Assembly: GCA_964036155.1 (NCBI GenBank) | Contig: OZ038422.1 | Location: 3,185,201-3,249,200, forward strand | Origin: Diploscapter coronatus | Lineage: Eukaryota > Nematoda > Chromadorea > Rhabditida > Rhabditidae | Reading direction: 5' to 3' | DNA: 64,000 bases | In this document: positions 25,001-37,444 of the stretch, piece by piece | Layout: each line of letters opens with the position of its first letter | Position numbering within the stretch: position 1 is the stretch's first letter | Position numbers and translations under genes: made by a program | Notes under the pieces: model-generated | Told to the model about the DNA's origin: nothing | The model's input: the letters and a program-made list of their open reading frames with translations, nothing else | Databases searched by the model: none

Positions 25001-25488
25001 ATGATATTGAATTATAAGATGCGATAAAATTAACTACCAAAAGTTTGACACTTATCAAATTTTCATGAATTTTTCAAATTGTGACAAATGGTTACCCAAG
25101 TTCCTATGCACCGAGCAGCAGTCGGAGCAAATGAGAACTCCTCTCGTGATCGAGGCCCATTGAGGATCCTCCGAACTGCAGTCCGCGCATTGCGATGATT
25201 CGATTATCGATTGAGTATTCGCTGCTGAATTATAAATGCAGCATAGTGCAGAGATTGAGGGTATTGGATATTAAAGTTGATAAATTGATGTTTATTTTCT
25301 TGAAACGTATACCAATGCAATTTTTAATCGAATATATTCATTTTCTTAGATTATTGATTAATTTTGATGAAACTTATATAAAATGAAGAGTAATACTTTC
25401 TGGATTGTTGAAGGCGTATTTTGAATTTAAATATTTTGAAAGAGAAAAACTTACCCATTGGTGATGATAATACTGCAGAATTGTCCAT
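19082..25488 (-). CDS. git-1: GIT-family Arf GTPase-activating scaffold protein, complete, 21 exons
   Basis: Spliced model of 778 residues. Minus-strand exons: 25488-25455, 25224-25096, 24845-24641, 24259-24098, 23921-23825, 23460-23371, 23247-23158, 23116-22985, 22944-22855, 22712-22614, 21745-21657, 21451-21359, 21234-21085, 20927-20861, 20819-20672, 20627-20516, 20177-20011, 19940-19927, 19833-19675, 19503-19405, 19192-19082. All join in phase. Residues 24-52 hold the Arf-GAP zinc finger (Cys24, 27, 44, 47; spacing C-x2-C-x16-C-x2-C) with the expected catalytic Arg52. Ankyrin repeats follow at about 160-240, then two GIT/Spa2-homology repeats (about 290-380, VYDEVDRRE and [14 protein letters not shown]), a coiled coil (about 455-510), a Ser/Arg-rich linker and a C-terminal focal-adhesion-targeting-like bundle ending [11 protein letters not shown]. 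Known family members inactivate Arf GTPases and, with PIX, recruit PAK to adhesions. The length fits the family. The 14-nt microexon at 19,927-19,940 was inferred because it repairs the phase. Confidence 0.95.
19536..19663. repeat. Hairpin element in a git-1 intron
   Basis: Imperfect inverted repeat: left arm AAACCGCCGAGGCCACGAAA, right arm reverse-complemented AAACCGCGAGACCACGAGAC. It carries GAGAAATAGTGCGGGAAA on one arm and TATACTGTTTCGCC on the other. It is related to the element at 58,987-59,119 inside the receptor gene. Its right end lies about 11 bp from the 3' end of the exon at 19,675. Confidence 0.7.
22468..22582. repeat. Hairpin element in a git-1 intron
   Basis: Arms CTATTTGACGAGATG and CATCTCGTCATATAG are inverted about 80 bp apart. 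The right end continues TATAGTAATTGGC, resembling the ends of the elements at 34,500 and 48,833. It sits about 30 bp from the exon ending at 22,614. It has no coding capacity. Confidence 0.55.
24469..24572. repeat. Hairpin MITE-like element, copy 1 (pair with 61,829-61,937)
   Basis: Inverted repeat whose ends read ATTTGGAAAGCTCA (left) and TTGGAAAGCTCAAACC (right, reverse-complemented). Internally it has CATACGAAATAGGG and, in reverse, GCGAAATAGTGCGAGAAA. The same ends and internal order occur at 61,829-61,937, and flanking words (CTATTTGGAAA, CCAAGTTGCC) also match. Both copies lie in introns, here of git-1. Confidence 0.75.
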
Positions 25489-28400
25489 TACTAATTAGCT
25501 CTATCGTTTAATATGTGTGATATGTGTGTCGCAGGAATTCGAAGAATTATCGCATCGTCTAAATTCCGATCAAATTAATCTTCACTCGAAAATTAATTGG
25601 AAGGTCACGATAAACTAATTGATCAAAATACCGAATTATCTCAGAAAAAATGTCAAACCTTAAATTACTGACTTCATAATTATTAGAAAGGCGTGTTTAA
25701 AATATTTCAAAACGAATGGGAAATTTTGTATGAATGAGATTATTCGTTGTCAATTTTTGCGTATATCTCATTTGAATAAGCTAAATATGTTAAATCAAAT
25801 CCGATTGAGCATATCAAAATTACACTAAAATAATTTAAAGACAAGTTTTAAAGTTCCTGGCTAATTACCTATGTGAAAATGCTACAATGAGCGTCGAAAA
25901 TGGAACGATTTTAAATTTCGTATCGAAGACTATTAAAAGCGAAAGATTATTTCTCCAAAAATAAGTTTCTAAATTTCAAGCAAATTAGTAATGAAAAATC
26001 AAATTATTAAGAGATTTAACCGACCGACTACATATTAAAAATTCACTTCAAATTTCGAATTAAATCGAACGTATTGCAGAAAGCTATTTCTTGTGCCATA
26101 AAAATGAAAAACTCAAAGGCGAGTTTCAAAATCTCAGGCTAATTATCAATAAGAGAATGCCTCAATAAACGTAAAACGTGATAATCCTTCCAATCTCAAA
26201 TGAAATCGAACGTATCGCTTATAAAAAGATGGATCGTGTATGAACGCGAGGAGTAGTGCCTTGGCGATGCAGATAAATTGTGTTGTTGATGAGTGTGTTT
26301 CTCTGTCTCTTTCTCTCTTCACATTTTACACTATTTCCCACCTCCCAAATTTCTTTCGCATTCCTTTCTTCTCTCTCATCTGTTCGCACACTTTTAGAGC
26401 GAATATAACGGAAGAAGAGAACGTCATAAAATCAGCGCACTTATGAGAATTTAGATATTGCATATGGAAGGCTTGGTTTATAAAGTTACGTCGAGATTCG
26501 TAGATGAATATTTAAAGAATATCTTCGAAAGAACAAGAAATTGAACATCGAAAGTCTAAAGGTACGAAAAACAGTAATGACAAATAACTTTTGAATACGA
26601 ATCTAACGATACTACTTAATGGAAACCAAAATAGGAAATATTTATCTATTAACTTTATACAAATATCTCCTAAACATTGACAAGCTGACTACTGATAACA
26701 TTTATTTCATTTAAATGAAATTGACCAATCAATAAACGCTATTTTGGAGGGATAAGTGCTTTGATATAGCAGGAAAAATAAAATCTCTGCGGAAATAATC
26801 AAGACTAATTTGAAAGTTTAAAGTATTGAGTCTAACCCTGATTTCGATCTTCAATTTTATTGGTGATAATAATCATATTATCTAAAAAAAATACTTGACT
26901 TCTCATTGGCTCATAATTCACTTATGAGATGACTGAAAATTTTCGTCACATTTTCATTTGGGAAAAATATCATTTAAAATGAACCAATAGCAAATATCAC
27001 AAAATATCTTATAACTACATTTATGATAATTCAGATTTCACTCTATTATTTTATCCCAACAAACTTGAATCCAAAATTATCTTACCCAAAATACCTTCAC
27101 TAAAAAAAGGGCCATAGACCATCTCACCCTCATACTATTTCATCTTGTCTGACATTTACAAACTACCAAAAATATCATTTGATAATAAGCAGTATCAAAA
27201 TCTTGCAAAGGTACGGATTTAGAAAGGAAATTACTTGTGAAAAAGGCGATCCTTTATGAATAGAAAATGGAAGGAGGCAATTTCCTTTGAAGAGGTAAAG
27301 GTAAAACCGAAAGCTCCAAAAAGTGGCTTTGTGAATGAAACATTCCAACGTCAATCCGACGGCAGCTCCAAATGTTTTGATGCTCCAGTGCACAACGTGT
27401 TCGACTATTTTGCAGATTATATTTGTTTGGTTTATTTATTGTAAATTTCGTAACAATTGAACAACCGGAGCAAAATTACTGTAATATGCCAAAAGTTAAT
27501 TTTATCTAGAGCATATCCAATTTTTCAAGATAAAATTTCGAGATTAATTTCGTAATGATTTTACTTTATAAAAGACACTAGGTGAATATCTCGATTAACA
27601 ATTTGAGCAGTGCCAAATTTTCTGGAATTTATCACAAGTATCAAACTATTTCTTTCAAGTATCTGGAAACCCTTGCCCATTACGAACTAGTCTAACGCAA
27701 TCTTCAACCAGTACAAATTATTTTAAGCTCTGTGCAAAGTATCAAAATGTCAGTTTATTTTTATCCCCACCCCTATTTATCCCAGTTCCTTATTCTACTC
27801 CTACTCCCCCCGCCTTTCTTCTTTAGCATCGTAGTCCCTCGAATGCTCGTGAAAATTCCAAATTTTGTCGGGAATTTCCTCGTCTTCGCGATTATTTCAT
27901 CCGACGTCTTCATCGTCGATAATTTAATTATCAGCCCGGCTGAAATCTGGGCGATCTGGGGGAAAGCCTAACAAATTTATGAATAACCAGAAAAATATTC
28001 AACCCACTTTTTCTCAATCATATCCCATCGTAAAACAAAGGATCTTTGAATAGATGAAGAAATTTTGAATTGACCGAAAATTTCATCAAGCGGCTTTTTC
28101 CAGGCACATTTTATCGTATGATTAAGAATTTCTGAATAGGACAATTGAAAGGGACCCATATGGCCCTGTAAAATAGAAGGCGTTGGCTGACGCAGAAGCA
28201 ATATTGAAAGAAGCAGTATAAATATGAAGACATGAAGATTTTGGAAGGAAATTCATCACACTATATGGCATCACTACGTGTACTAATATTTTATCGTTAT
28301 TGTGGTATTTTGCATTATTCATTATTCATGGGGTTTAGAAATTTGTATCATTCGATCTTCAGTTTCTCTGCTCCCGAATAACTATTTGCAAGAACTTTAT

Positions 28401-29831
28401 ATTCATGAAAATTTAACTCAACTCTCATAGAAAATTATTTAATGCCAATGCTTGGGAATTACCTCTCTAAAAATCGCTGATAGCAGAGTGTCATTCACCA
28501 TGTCACCCTCTACTTATTTCAATTCCTTATGTTCCAAAGAAACTAAAGTATGAGACATCAAGAAGAAAGCCAATTACTTAGTCGCCAATAGTTCATTGAT
28601 AAAATATCTCCAAATCCTTCATTCTGATACAATTTTCTGAATGTCTTGTCTTCCAATTTTGTGTCACTCCGACTGCTTTTCCCGGCTAACTGTGTAATCC
28701 CACATATGAGCGTATCACCACTAAAACAGAAAAGCCCAAGAATCTCATGATTCTGATACCATTTCCTGTGGTTTCATTGAGCTACCCCAGTTCCCCGAGT
28801 TAGGACTTACACATCATCTTCAGTACCAGTGTTTGTCTGCTTTCCATTTTTTGCTAATTGCGTGATGTGCTGCATTTGAGCCTGAATGATGACAGTGAGA
28901 AGTCTCAAAAAGAGAGGCCGGAAAGAAGTTCGGGTTTTCTTCCGCAAATTTTTGAGGCTATCCAATTTTTTCATGGCGAAGAGCGAACTACAGATTCATT
29001 CCAAATTTCCAAGCTATTTTTTGGGATTTGTTCAACTTTCCCAGACTTTTATCAATGTCCAAAGCTTAGCATCTGCAAAAAAACTCATCATATTTAAATT
29101 TTTATTCTCTAACATGCAACTTTTTTCCAAGCTAAAAAGCACTGACTGACGAAAACCCGTATAAAATAATTCTCATATGGGCATTCCTCGTCGCCCAAGT
29201 TCGGATATCCATCGAGACGAGGATTTTTCAAAGCCAATGCTGTTTTGCCGCAGAAAATGGGCCGATTCTGTCAGCCTTCTGACTGGCGGTTCAAACACAC
29301 AACAATGCAGCTCATTTTGTGCGCTGCTCCGTTAAAGCGGCAAAAACGACCCGAAGGGAGGAACCCCATTCGGAGTCGCGAAGCTCGGAGCGGTTTTCAA
29401 AAATTTCTGACCAAAGACGTCATTTACCCTCGCGCATGACTGCGCTTACGAGGATTTCTACTAGCGGTTTGAAAGAATGATAGCTTTTATTCGTATAAAA
29501 TTAGGATATTTTACTCCATCTCATGCCACACAATCATTTTCTTCTCTTTCTTCTGAAACAAGACCTTTCCTGAAACATAACAAGAGCATTGCTAAAATGT
29601 TCAAAATTGATCATTTTCGTCCTTTCAATATTTGATTTATTTCATGAGTGATCCACTTCGAACATTTTCTAAATCTCCTTCATATATAAAAACGTCTCTG
29701 CTGTATACTACCTAATCATTGCTGAAATGTTCACTTTTACGGTTTACCTTCATTCGTATCATGATATAATTTTATGTTGAGGAAAAACATTCACTTACCT
29801 AAAAATTTCAATTTTCAGGTAAACACTGACA
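25489..29831. other. Spacer between git-1 and the neuropeptide gene (divergent promoters)
   Basis: The two flanking genes point away from each other, so both promoters should lie here. I saw no exon chain. Open frames at 27,256-27,444 and 27,732-27,971 (plus) and 27,175-27,393 (minus) have no splice context or recognised family. A GC-rich patch at about 29,190-29,460 stands out from the AT-rich surroundings. Confidence 0.45.
29190..29460 (+). promoter_or_regulatory. GC-rich patch upstream of neuropeptide gene, possible regulatory region
   Basis: This block lies about 370-640 bp upstream of the start codon at 29,832. It is clearly richer in G+C than the DNA on either side and contains AAGACGTCATT at about 29,415, which includes the CRE half-site core GACGTCA bound by CREB-type factors. 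No splice sites give a coherent exon. A promoter or enhancer role is inferred from position and composition only. Confidence 0.3.
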
Positions 29832-30777
29832 ATGAAGTGGCTCGTCGCGCTCGCCGCCCTCGTTGCCTGCATCGCCGTCGTCTACGGATGGTCGGATTTC
29901 GTGAGTTTCTGAAAATCTTGCTAAAATAAAAAAGATGCTTCTAAAAATCACATAGACAGATTATCACAATAAAATATCTATTACTCTGCTGCACCGGTAC
30001 GAGTCATGCACATCAAAATTTATGCCGCACTCATTCATTTAACAAAGTTTGTCTCCTTTCTTATCTTCAGGCAGCTGCTATGTTTCGAAAAATATTCATA
30101 TAAACAAATACAAATTTGAGTAATTCTTTAGGAGCTGTAACAGTAATTATTATTAGCAAATGAAAACAAAATCACACGACACGTAAATGAAATTTTTTCA
30201 GTCTGATGACGCCAATGACCAAATCATGTCCAGAGTCTACAGGACCGTCCTGCTCAAGTCCAAGCGAAGTCGTGAGTATTATATTATAGTACAGATTAAA
30301 GATTTATACTATCGATATAAAAGGAAGCGGAATTCGATTTGCTAGAAAACAGAAGAATAGTTTTATCAGGACTATTTGTTGTTTTCTATTTAGTTGAAAT
30401 ACGACTCAATTGCTAACTGGCTTCAATTTTAGAATTGTACGCTTTTAGGAAAATGAGTCAATTTAGGATAAAATTTCTACTGGAGAATTTATAATGAATA
30501 TTATCACACAGACAATTGAATAAAATATCACCCAACAATTCCCCTTTTTATGAAGGAAAACTTTGAAGCATCGCCTATCAAATTTTTCATGTGGCTAAAA
30601 ACTCGATTACTGAACTCATTCAGATGAGGTGTTTTTTGAAAAGAGCTAAGATTATTGAGTTAGCAAATCAAATTATGACATAACTTTGCAGCATCAATGG
30701 GTCTCTCACTGGCGGAGTACATGGCCTCCCCTCAGGGAGGCGACCAATTCCACTTCATCCCATCGGGCAGGAAATAA
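29832..30777 (+). CDS. nlp-49: Neuropeptide precursor releasing one long C-terminally amidated peptide (NLP-49-like)
   Basis: Three exons, 29832-29900, 30202-30271 and 30692-30777, give a 74-residue precursor in phase. Residues 1-19 form a signal peptide (MKWLVALAALVACIAVVYG). After a short spacer, the dibasic site in LLKSKR precedes the mature peptide, which begins SPSMGLSLAEYMASPQG and ends DQFHFIPS; the following Gly-Arg-Lys supplies the amide. Processing would release one 26-residue amidated peptide from the secretory pathway of neurons. From memory, C. elegans NLP-49 contains an almost identical peptide and its reported receptor is SEB-3; I am sure of the peptide type, less so of the symbol. 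A splice acceptor at 29,817-29,818, 13 nt before the ATG, fits a trans-spliced leader. GTAAGT at 30,781 and TTTCAG ending at about 30,929 suggest an intron in the 3' untranslated region. Confidence 0.85.
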
Positions 30778-31017
30778 GCTGTAAGTTAGCACATACCACA
30801 ACCTCGTAACCTATGAAACGATACGAGAAAGAGAGCTTAGTTTGTTTTCATATTATCCCCTCTATTGTGTATTGTTTCGCTAAGTGAAAGGTTATTGTTT
30901 TGTAATACTGAAAAACAAAATTTCAGGAAATAAGCCATCATCATCCGCATGACAATCCACCATTCTCTGCAATTACTAAACAACAACTGAATAACATCAA
31001 AAGTAATTACTTTCTCG

Positions 31018-34000
31018 AGAAATTACATGTTTGCAAGTTACGGCTAATTTGGAAACCACGTATATTGCGGCATGCAAAAAGTACAGTACTAACATTATCA
31101 TCTGAGATGGGATTTCCAAATTGTCTATAGAAGGTCATACTATTATTTAACGTCAAAGGAAGAAAATTTGAGCCTTTATTTATCGGCTGAGCAATTATTT
31201 TTACTATGCATTCAGAATTACTGTCTCGACCAAAACAAGCATATTTTTCTTCTCCACAAAGTGCATCCGACTTTTGCAAAAATATCCTCAGCAATAAAGA
31301 GTCAACTTTAGGTCTCTTCTGCTGCCTGTGATAGCTGACACACACCCAACAACCATCTGACCATGTGCTAACTGATGCCCTTGCCCGTCGCTCCACAACC
31401 ACTTGTTCTCTCGTCATCGTCGTTCTCTGCTCGTCACATACATCTCACCAACGCACACTCTCTAGTTCTCTCTCTCAACCTGACTTGTGATTTCGACTTC
31501 CATGATTTATTCTAATCTCATCTGTACATGTATCTATTGCATCATCATTGTTTTAACCAATCACATCGTATAAATTGACTCGTCCGTTGTTCGTTCCGAT
31601 TTTGTGTTCGCATCCAATGTCTATCAAACTCAGTACTAATGAATCTTCGCAAGCAACGGTTGCAGTGTACAAATGCACAAAATGATATCGTGAGGATAAA
31701 ATGGTTTATTTCTTAAAATGATTTTAGATGAAAGGCTGAAAGAAACTTTAGTCAAGATAATTATAGGATTTGGGATGGAGACTTCCTTCTTAAACTACAC
31801 ATTACATTTTCAAGATAATGGATTATCTTAACATCAAGTGGTTAATAAAATCTGATATGTTAGCACGATTATAAAATAGCATAGAACTAGCGTGAATGAC
31901 TGACTACTTGAAATGACATAAAAGGAGCGCCTTTCTTTCTTCCTCTCCTGTGAGCCCCGGATGCTCGAGAGACGAACATTCGTTCATTAGACAATTTATT
32001 TGCTTTCTTTTTGTTTTTCGCGTTTTTAAGGCTAATTATCGATAATTAGTCCATTAATTCCTATCAATATTGGTTGAGGATAATAATTAGCAAATGTATG
32101 CTGCGAAAATCACGTTAACTTCAATAAAAGAACAAAGAAAAACGAAAGAAAATAAAAGAATAGTCAAATGAACAAATGTCGTCAGCGCACGGATTTCGAG
32201 ACTCAAAGGAGGTAGAGAGAAATACACTCGTTTTATCTCGTCTCAAACAATCAGTCATTCACAATAGTCTAATGGTATTTATGAAATGAAAAAAAGATTC
32301 AGGAAATTCATGCGAGGCTTACTTTACTTTTTTAATCATTTATACATCTGTTTTCGTGGTTTTCCATATAAAAGTCTTCTGGAACAGTAACTGAAAATAT
32401 GCTAATGATTTCATATCTTTCATTTCAAGAAAGGAGCTGTCCTGTATAATTATCCTCGTGAGATCGAGACATGTCGTAATCAATGTGCATCTGTAATTGT
32501 CGTATTCGAAAATTCTTAAATGAATGCTGAGAAATTTGCTGAAATATCGAATCATGATAATAAGTTGGTAGAAATAAATTCGTCATTCTCCGGTAATTAT
32601 ATAACGAATTTGAGCTCTCAAATTATATCACTCCAGAAAGAAAATAGATATTGCAATTTTTTTTGCAAAAATACGACGAACACTGATATTTCAAACTTGT
32701 TTGGTTGCAGAATGAAAGCGTTCAATCACCGTAAGGGTCCGCTCGGACTTAGTTGCAATGCAACTAATGTCTGAACGAGCCCTAAAAACGTTAATTTGGG
32801 GAAAATGCTTCACTAAAATCGATCATCATTTGTATATTATTGTTCTTGCCGAAATCTTGAAGGTCGAAAATGAGAGAAGAATGAACGATTTTAGGCCAGT
32901 CTCTCCTTTTTGCGTACTATTTGTCGATTTTCTAACCATCAAAAATGACTGTACCACTTTGTACGCCTCCCAGATTTCGACATCAATAATACTAATCCGC
33001 GATTTATGCAGCTTGTGTATGCATATCACTAATAAACTCATCATATTGTATCAACAACAGATGAATAATGAACAATTTGGAGCGTCCTTCTTACGATGTT
33101 GCTTCCAAAGCAGCACTATCCAAATTACCGCATCTGCAAACCAAATCCGGTTAGTGTCCAGTCCTCCCTCCATTCATTCAGTTGGTCTCCTTTCAGTCTG
33201 TCCCTGTCGAAGATAATCTTCTTGCTTCTCTCCCATTTGCAGCATCCTCTCACTCGTTCAACATATTCGAATTATTCACGTACTGTTCCTCCTGTTCCTT
33301 GATTCACTAAAAGTGTCTTTCGGTTAGTCAAGACTGATGCACTTCTGATTATATTTCATTAGAAAATTATCAGATTTGATTATAATTGGTTTCAGAACCC
33401 GAATGAAGTATGGACAGTAGTATATCAGCTTGTGGCAAAACACTCTTGGAAACTTCTGAAACATTTTTGCTCATTACAATTCTTTCTGGAATGCTGTCAG
33501 TTGCTTTTTGCTCAATAATACCAGTCTCTGCAGCCTCCTGCCTGCTTCTGTATGTTGCTCTTGATGAAGACGTGTAATCACTAAACATTGAATTACGTCA
33601 TGATCGTCTTCTGAGAAAAGGTATTTTCATCAAAAAAACACTCCTAGTTAGAACACGCGCTACAAGCATTGACACGGTTATTTTCTAAAATATATGGACG
33701 TTTATCTGAGACATAAGTTAGCTTCAAAAAATCGATTTGTTATCGGCGGTAATCAGTTTAGGATTAGATTCCTTTCTACAGGAAATCCAACAGAATTCTC
33801 AGATTGTGTTTGTTTCATGTTACCAATCAATGTTCGTTCCTGTTAACATGACTTTCCTGATCACATAGTCATCGTAATTATTTAGCCCTCTCCCCTACCT
33901 AATTTCTTGCAACACTCCTCCGATTAGCTTCATATTGTGCATCTCAATCAATGTTCATCCTTTTTCTGTTGTCGGTACGGTCCTGTTGTCGTACTGATTG

Positions 34001-34499
34001 TTTAGTCCCTTTCCTCTCCGCTTCCCCCAACAGATTCCCCTGGTGACTGCCGTGCAATCCCCTCTCCAAACAGTCTAATCCCTGCCAGCCGCATCTAATG
34101 AAGCGAAGCAGCAGCAATCGCGCAGTGCGAGGACAGGTCAGCCCATCTCCTTCTCTTCCTCCCATCGCCCTTCTCCTATTTTCTCCCTATCTTTCAGACA
34201 AACTAACGACTTACCCCATTTCCACCACCGCCACCACCCAAATATCTGCGTTGGAATGCTAGATGCTACATACGTGTTAGACACCACCGAATTACCTACA
34301 TATGCTACAACTAATGATGTATTCGATATTTGAAACATCGAAGATTCACATTTTTGGATGCTCAATAATGAAGATCAGGTTTGGATTATGAAGAACTAGA
34401 GAGTTTAACAGATTTAAGATCTGGCAAGTTTTTACTTCATTCGGAGTTTCATCTAGTAAAATGAAACAAGGCAAATCGACATGTTTTATGAAATTCAGG
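31018..34499. other. Spacer with exon-like fragments, no assigned gene
   Basis: Several pieces look exon-like but could not be joined. On the plus strand: CACTATCCAAATTACCGC at about 33,110 with a good acceptor before it, a stretch after TTTGCAG at about 33,242 that would end in SRTVPPVP and a stop, and a stretch after CTTTCAG at 34,199 that would end in YATTNDVFDI and a stop at 34,334. On the minus strand: a 219-nt frame at 33,370-33,588 preceded by TTTAG. Two long uninterrupted frames (31,007-31,417 minus; 32,758-33,216 plus) are near the length expected by chance here. These could be fragments of one poorly conserved gene or unrelated noise. Confidence 0.3.
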
Positions 34500-34606
34500 G
34501 CCAATTACTAAATCGCGGGGAGTTCTATAGTTAGGGATAAGCAAGAGAATGATATTTGAAAAGAAATAGTGTGGAAAAGACACACTCCGCCATATAGTAA
34601 TTGCCA
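34500..34606. repeat. Hairpin MITE-like element, copy 1 (pair with 48,833-48,936)
   Basis: The ends are inverted: CCAATTACTAAATCGCGGGG at the left and GGCAATTACTATATGGCGGA reading in from the right. Internally AGTTCTATAGTTAG on the left and AAGAAATAGTGTGGAAAAGA on the right are also present in the copy at 48,833-48,936, so the whole unit is a dispersed repeat. No coding capacity. Confidence 0.75.
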
Positions 34607-37330
34607 ATTTTTAGATATTTGAATTATCGGATTATTTGTGATACAGCGCCTAGTACTCTTACGAAAAAAGTAGGAAAATAGGAAAACAAACTGACAACTT
34701 CGAATATCCCATGGCGTAATATTGAATCTCTATATTTATTCACCACAATATTGATTCCTATCTGTTTTTGCTACTGTTCTGCAAGTCTACTCTCGATATA
34801 TTTGCATATTTATTGAGTCTATCGAAAGATCACACATGATTTGATGTTATGAGAGAACTGGAATGGAATTACGATGCTCAATATTCAGAAATCGATTGAC
34901 TCATGATAAAGGTATTCCAAATTTAGCACTTCTATTATTTTAACAGGTCACTGCTTCACACATAAATTCTCTTCAGGTACAATAGTTGATTTTTAGGAGT
35001 TCTGAGTGTGAATAATTTATTTTCTATGATTTTTAAAATATTCCAATCTCTCTCGTTGTGACCGTTGTTACGGTCAGCCATAGACGAGCCTGACCCGCAG
35101 CAACGTTTACATCAGAGATTTGGGCAACTAATGATTTGTTTTTAACTTTATTAAACAACATCGCTCCCGGGTCAATTTGTTTGACAAAGATACGAACTCA
35201 CTCTAAATTGAAACATAATCGACAAATTTTGAAAACGTTATCCATTGATTAAGACCCACAAGATAATGAAATCCATTTGCTATGAAATTTGATCTATCTA
35301 TTGGAATTATATGCTTCCGAATTTCACATTTCATGCATTACTTTTGAAAAATGCTGATATTAATCTGGAGTATTTAGCGGCACACGACATAATTGCGTCA
35401 AGCCTTGGAAAAACATGTAGCTCCCTCACAGAATTTCGATATTTTCGCCCACAATTTTAAAATTGTGCTTTGAAAGTTTTTTTTCTTTGCAAATCCGACG
35501 TCATTCGAACTCTTGGTTTAGATTATTTTCACCCTCGATTTCCAGCATTTCGAATTTAGAATGGCAACTTTGACTTCTTCTTCTCCTCAAAATTTCTCTT
35601 CCAAAAAATCGCTTCACTTCCTATGTGTTGTGGAATTCTGGGAAAGGTGAAACCCGGATAGATTCGAAAATAAATGTTTCTTCTAGGATATTTGATATCC
35701 AAATCATTTTTCAAGTCATATCCTTTATAATGTCATCTATGAGAAAAAAGACGGTTCAATGCTCATTGCTTCAATTTTTCCTAATTTGAGGGTGGCAGCT
35801 TGGTCCCCTTGGAAATTCGCTCAAGCGATACTTGGACGGGAAAATCGCGCGTCTGGCTTCGAAATGGCAATCACATCGAAGAGAAGCCTGTAGGTGAAGT
35901 GGCAAACAAACATAGGGCTTGAACCCGTAGTTGGGAACCTTTGAAAGGCGTCAAGCCGAAGAATAGACGATTTCCCGAGGAAATTGGAACATACGTCAAT
36001 CGGCCTGAGGGAAAGAGGCAGCTGGAAGCAAACAACTAAAGAATTTTCAAAGAAGCAATTGACAGTGAATGTGATTATTGAAAGACCACAAATGGTGCGA
36101 AGATGAATAGGTCTTGAGTATGAACGAGGAGAAACCGAAGTCTGAGGTAATTATGTTTGGTTGAAAATTTTGAACTTGAAAAACGATTATCTTTCTAGTC
36201 GTGAAGATAATTACAAGCTTCAAAAGAATTGATATTATTGTCACATAAGTGAAAGATGCTCCATAGTCTTTATTGGCAGTTATGCCGAATAAAACGAGCT
36301 TCTTGTAAAATAAAGATAGACTGAAATATGTTTTAAATTGATCTATACCCATAATCAAGTGAAATAGATCATATTCTTAACTAGATGGAAGATTTTTTAA
36401 TCAATTTCACATATGTGTGCTTTTGAAACGATAAATAAATTCATGTCATTTCTGCTCACCAATTTATGTGCCTTAATTTCCCACGACACAATGAAACTTT
36501 GCAGTTCGATAAATAAATTTCCATTTTCGTTTGCATGCACCAGTTTCATAAATCACAGCAGGCAAAAATACTTAAACAAACCGATACATAATTTCAAATG
36601 TCTAATATTCAGACAATTACTCACTTGTAAAAAATCCAGATTCGTCATCTTGTGTTGAAGAACAGAGTTTAAAAATATTTTGGATACAGCACACACACAC
36701 ACACACGCATAATCGCCGTTTCAAATTCTGCGTAGCCTTCCTGTAGACAATATCCGGATGGAAGTTGTCTAAAAGTCGCCTACACTTTCGACGCTTGTTT
36801 GTCCGTCTGTTTCCTATTTTTAGTCCTTACAAATCGCCCATCTTTTTTTGCATTTTCCCGCCCAAAATCGCGGGATTTCAATTTTTCCGCGAGTTTTTCT
36901 CATTTTCCGGTCGGACGGCGCGCAAAGTTTCGAAACAGCGTGAATTCCAACTTTTAGAGAAAGGATATAGGATATGAGCTGGAAAAGGCTATATTCCTTC
37001 TTCAAAAAACCATGAGGAGTTTTGAGGCATAGGAAACGAAAACATCCTGAAATGGCGTAGAGACATTTTGCGTAATCATAGCTACAAAGGTAGGGCGGAG
37101 CGCGGTTGTGAAGGTCGAAAAAGTCGAAGGAAATCCGGCAAAGTAGGGCGGTTGGGGTGAATTTTGAATCCGAAAACGACCTCACTTTTCGGGGTCCCCA
37201 TCCTCGCAACTTGACGCGTGTCGTACATTCAGGTAAACTTTTGAGAATTTATAATTAAATCAGCTCTAGATAGGTTTAGATTAGATTCTTTATGCGCACT
37301 GTATCTCCTGATGTATTACCTATGGCAACC
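34607..37330. other. Spacer, no supported gene
   Basis: AT-rich DNA with a GC-richer patch at about 35,790-36,020 and a (CA)n microsatellite at about 36,691-36,707. A T-arm-like word on the minus strand at about 35,912 has no matching A box and was not accepted as a tRNA. No exon chain recognised. Confidence 0.45.
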
Positions 37331-37444
37331 TGAAAAGTAGCTGCATCGTTGCGTAAAAAATAATAGGAAGAGAATATTTTTCCTAACAAATCCTGTACTG
37401 TACTATTTTCTCATACAACGATGCTACGCTGCAAATACTTTTCC
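37331..37444. repeat. Hairpin MITE-like element
   Basis: The left arm reads GAAAAGTAGCTGCATCGTTG and the right arm, reverse-complemented, GAAAAGTATTTGCAGCGTAG, then ATCGTTGTATGAG. The right arm continues as GAGAAAATAGTAC when reverse-complemented, another version of the core found in other hairpins here. It lies about 490 bp upstream of the CAPA precursor start codon. Confidence 0.65.

Noticed and set aside
31007..31417. Minus-strand open frame of 136 codons
   Set aside because: About one frame of this length is expected by chance in 64 kb of such DNA by my rough estimate; it has no motif, and plus-strand frames here are equally open.
32758..33216. Plus-strand open frame of 152 codons, the longest in the window
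   Set aside because: No domain, signal peptide or splice context, and it is only marginally longer than chance expectation. Protein-level search would settle it.
35890..35960. B-box-like word GGGTTCAAGCCC on the minus strand, possible tRNA
   Set aside because: No A box at the right distance and no acceptor-stem pairing.
36691..36707. (CA)n run, with others at 46,089 and 59,493
   Set aside because: Ordinary microsatellites, not organised as an array of interest.
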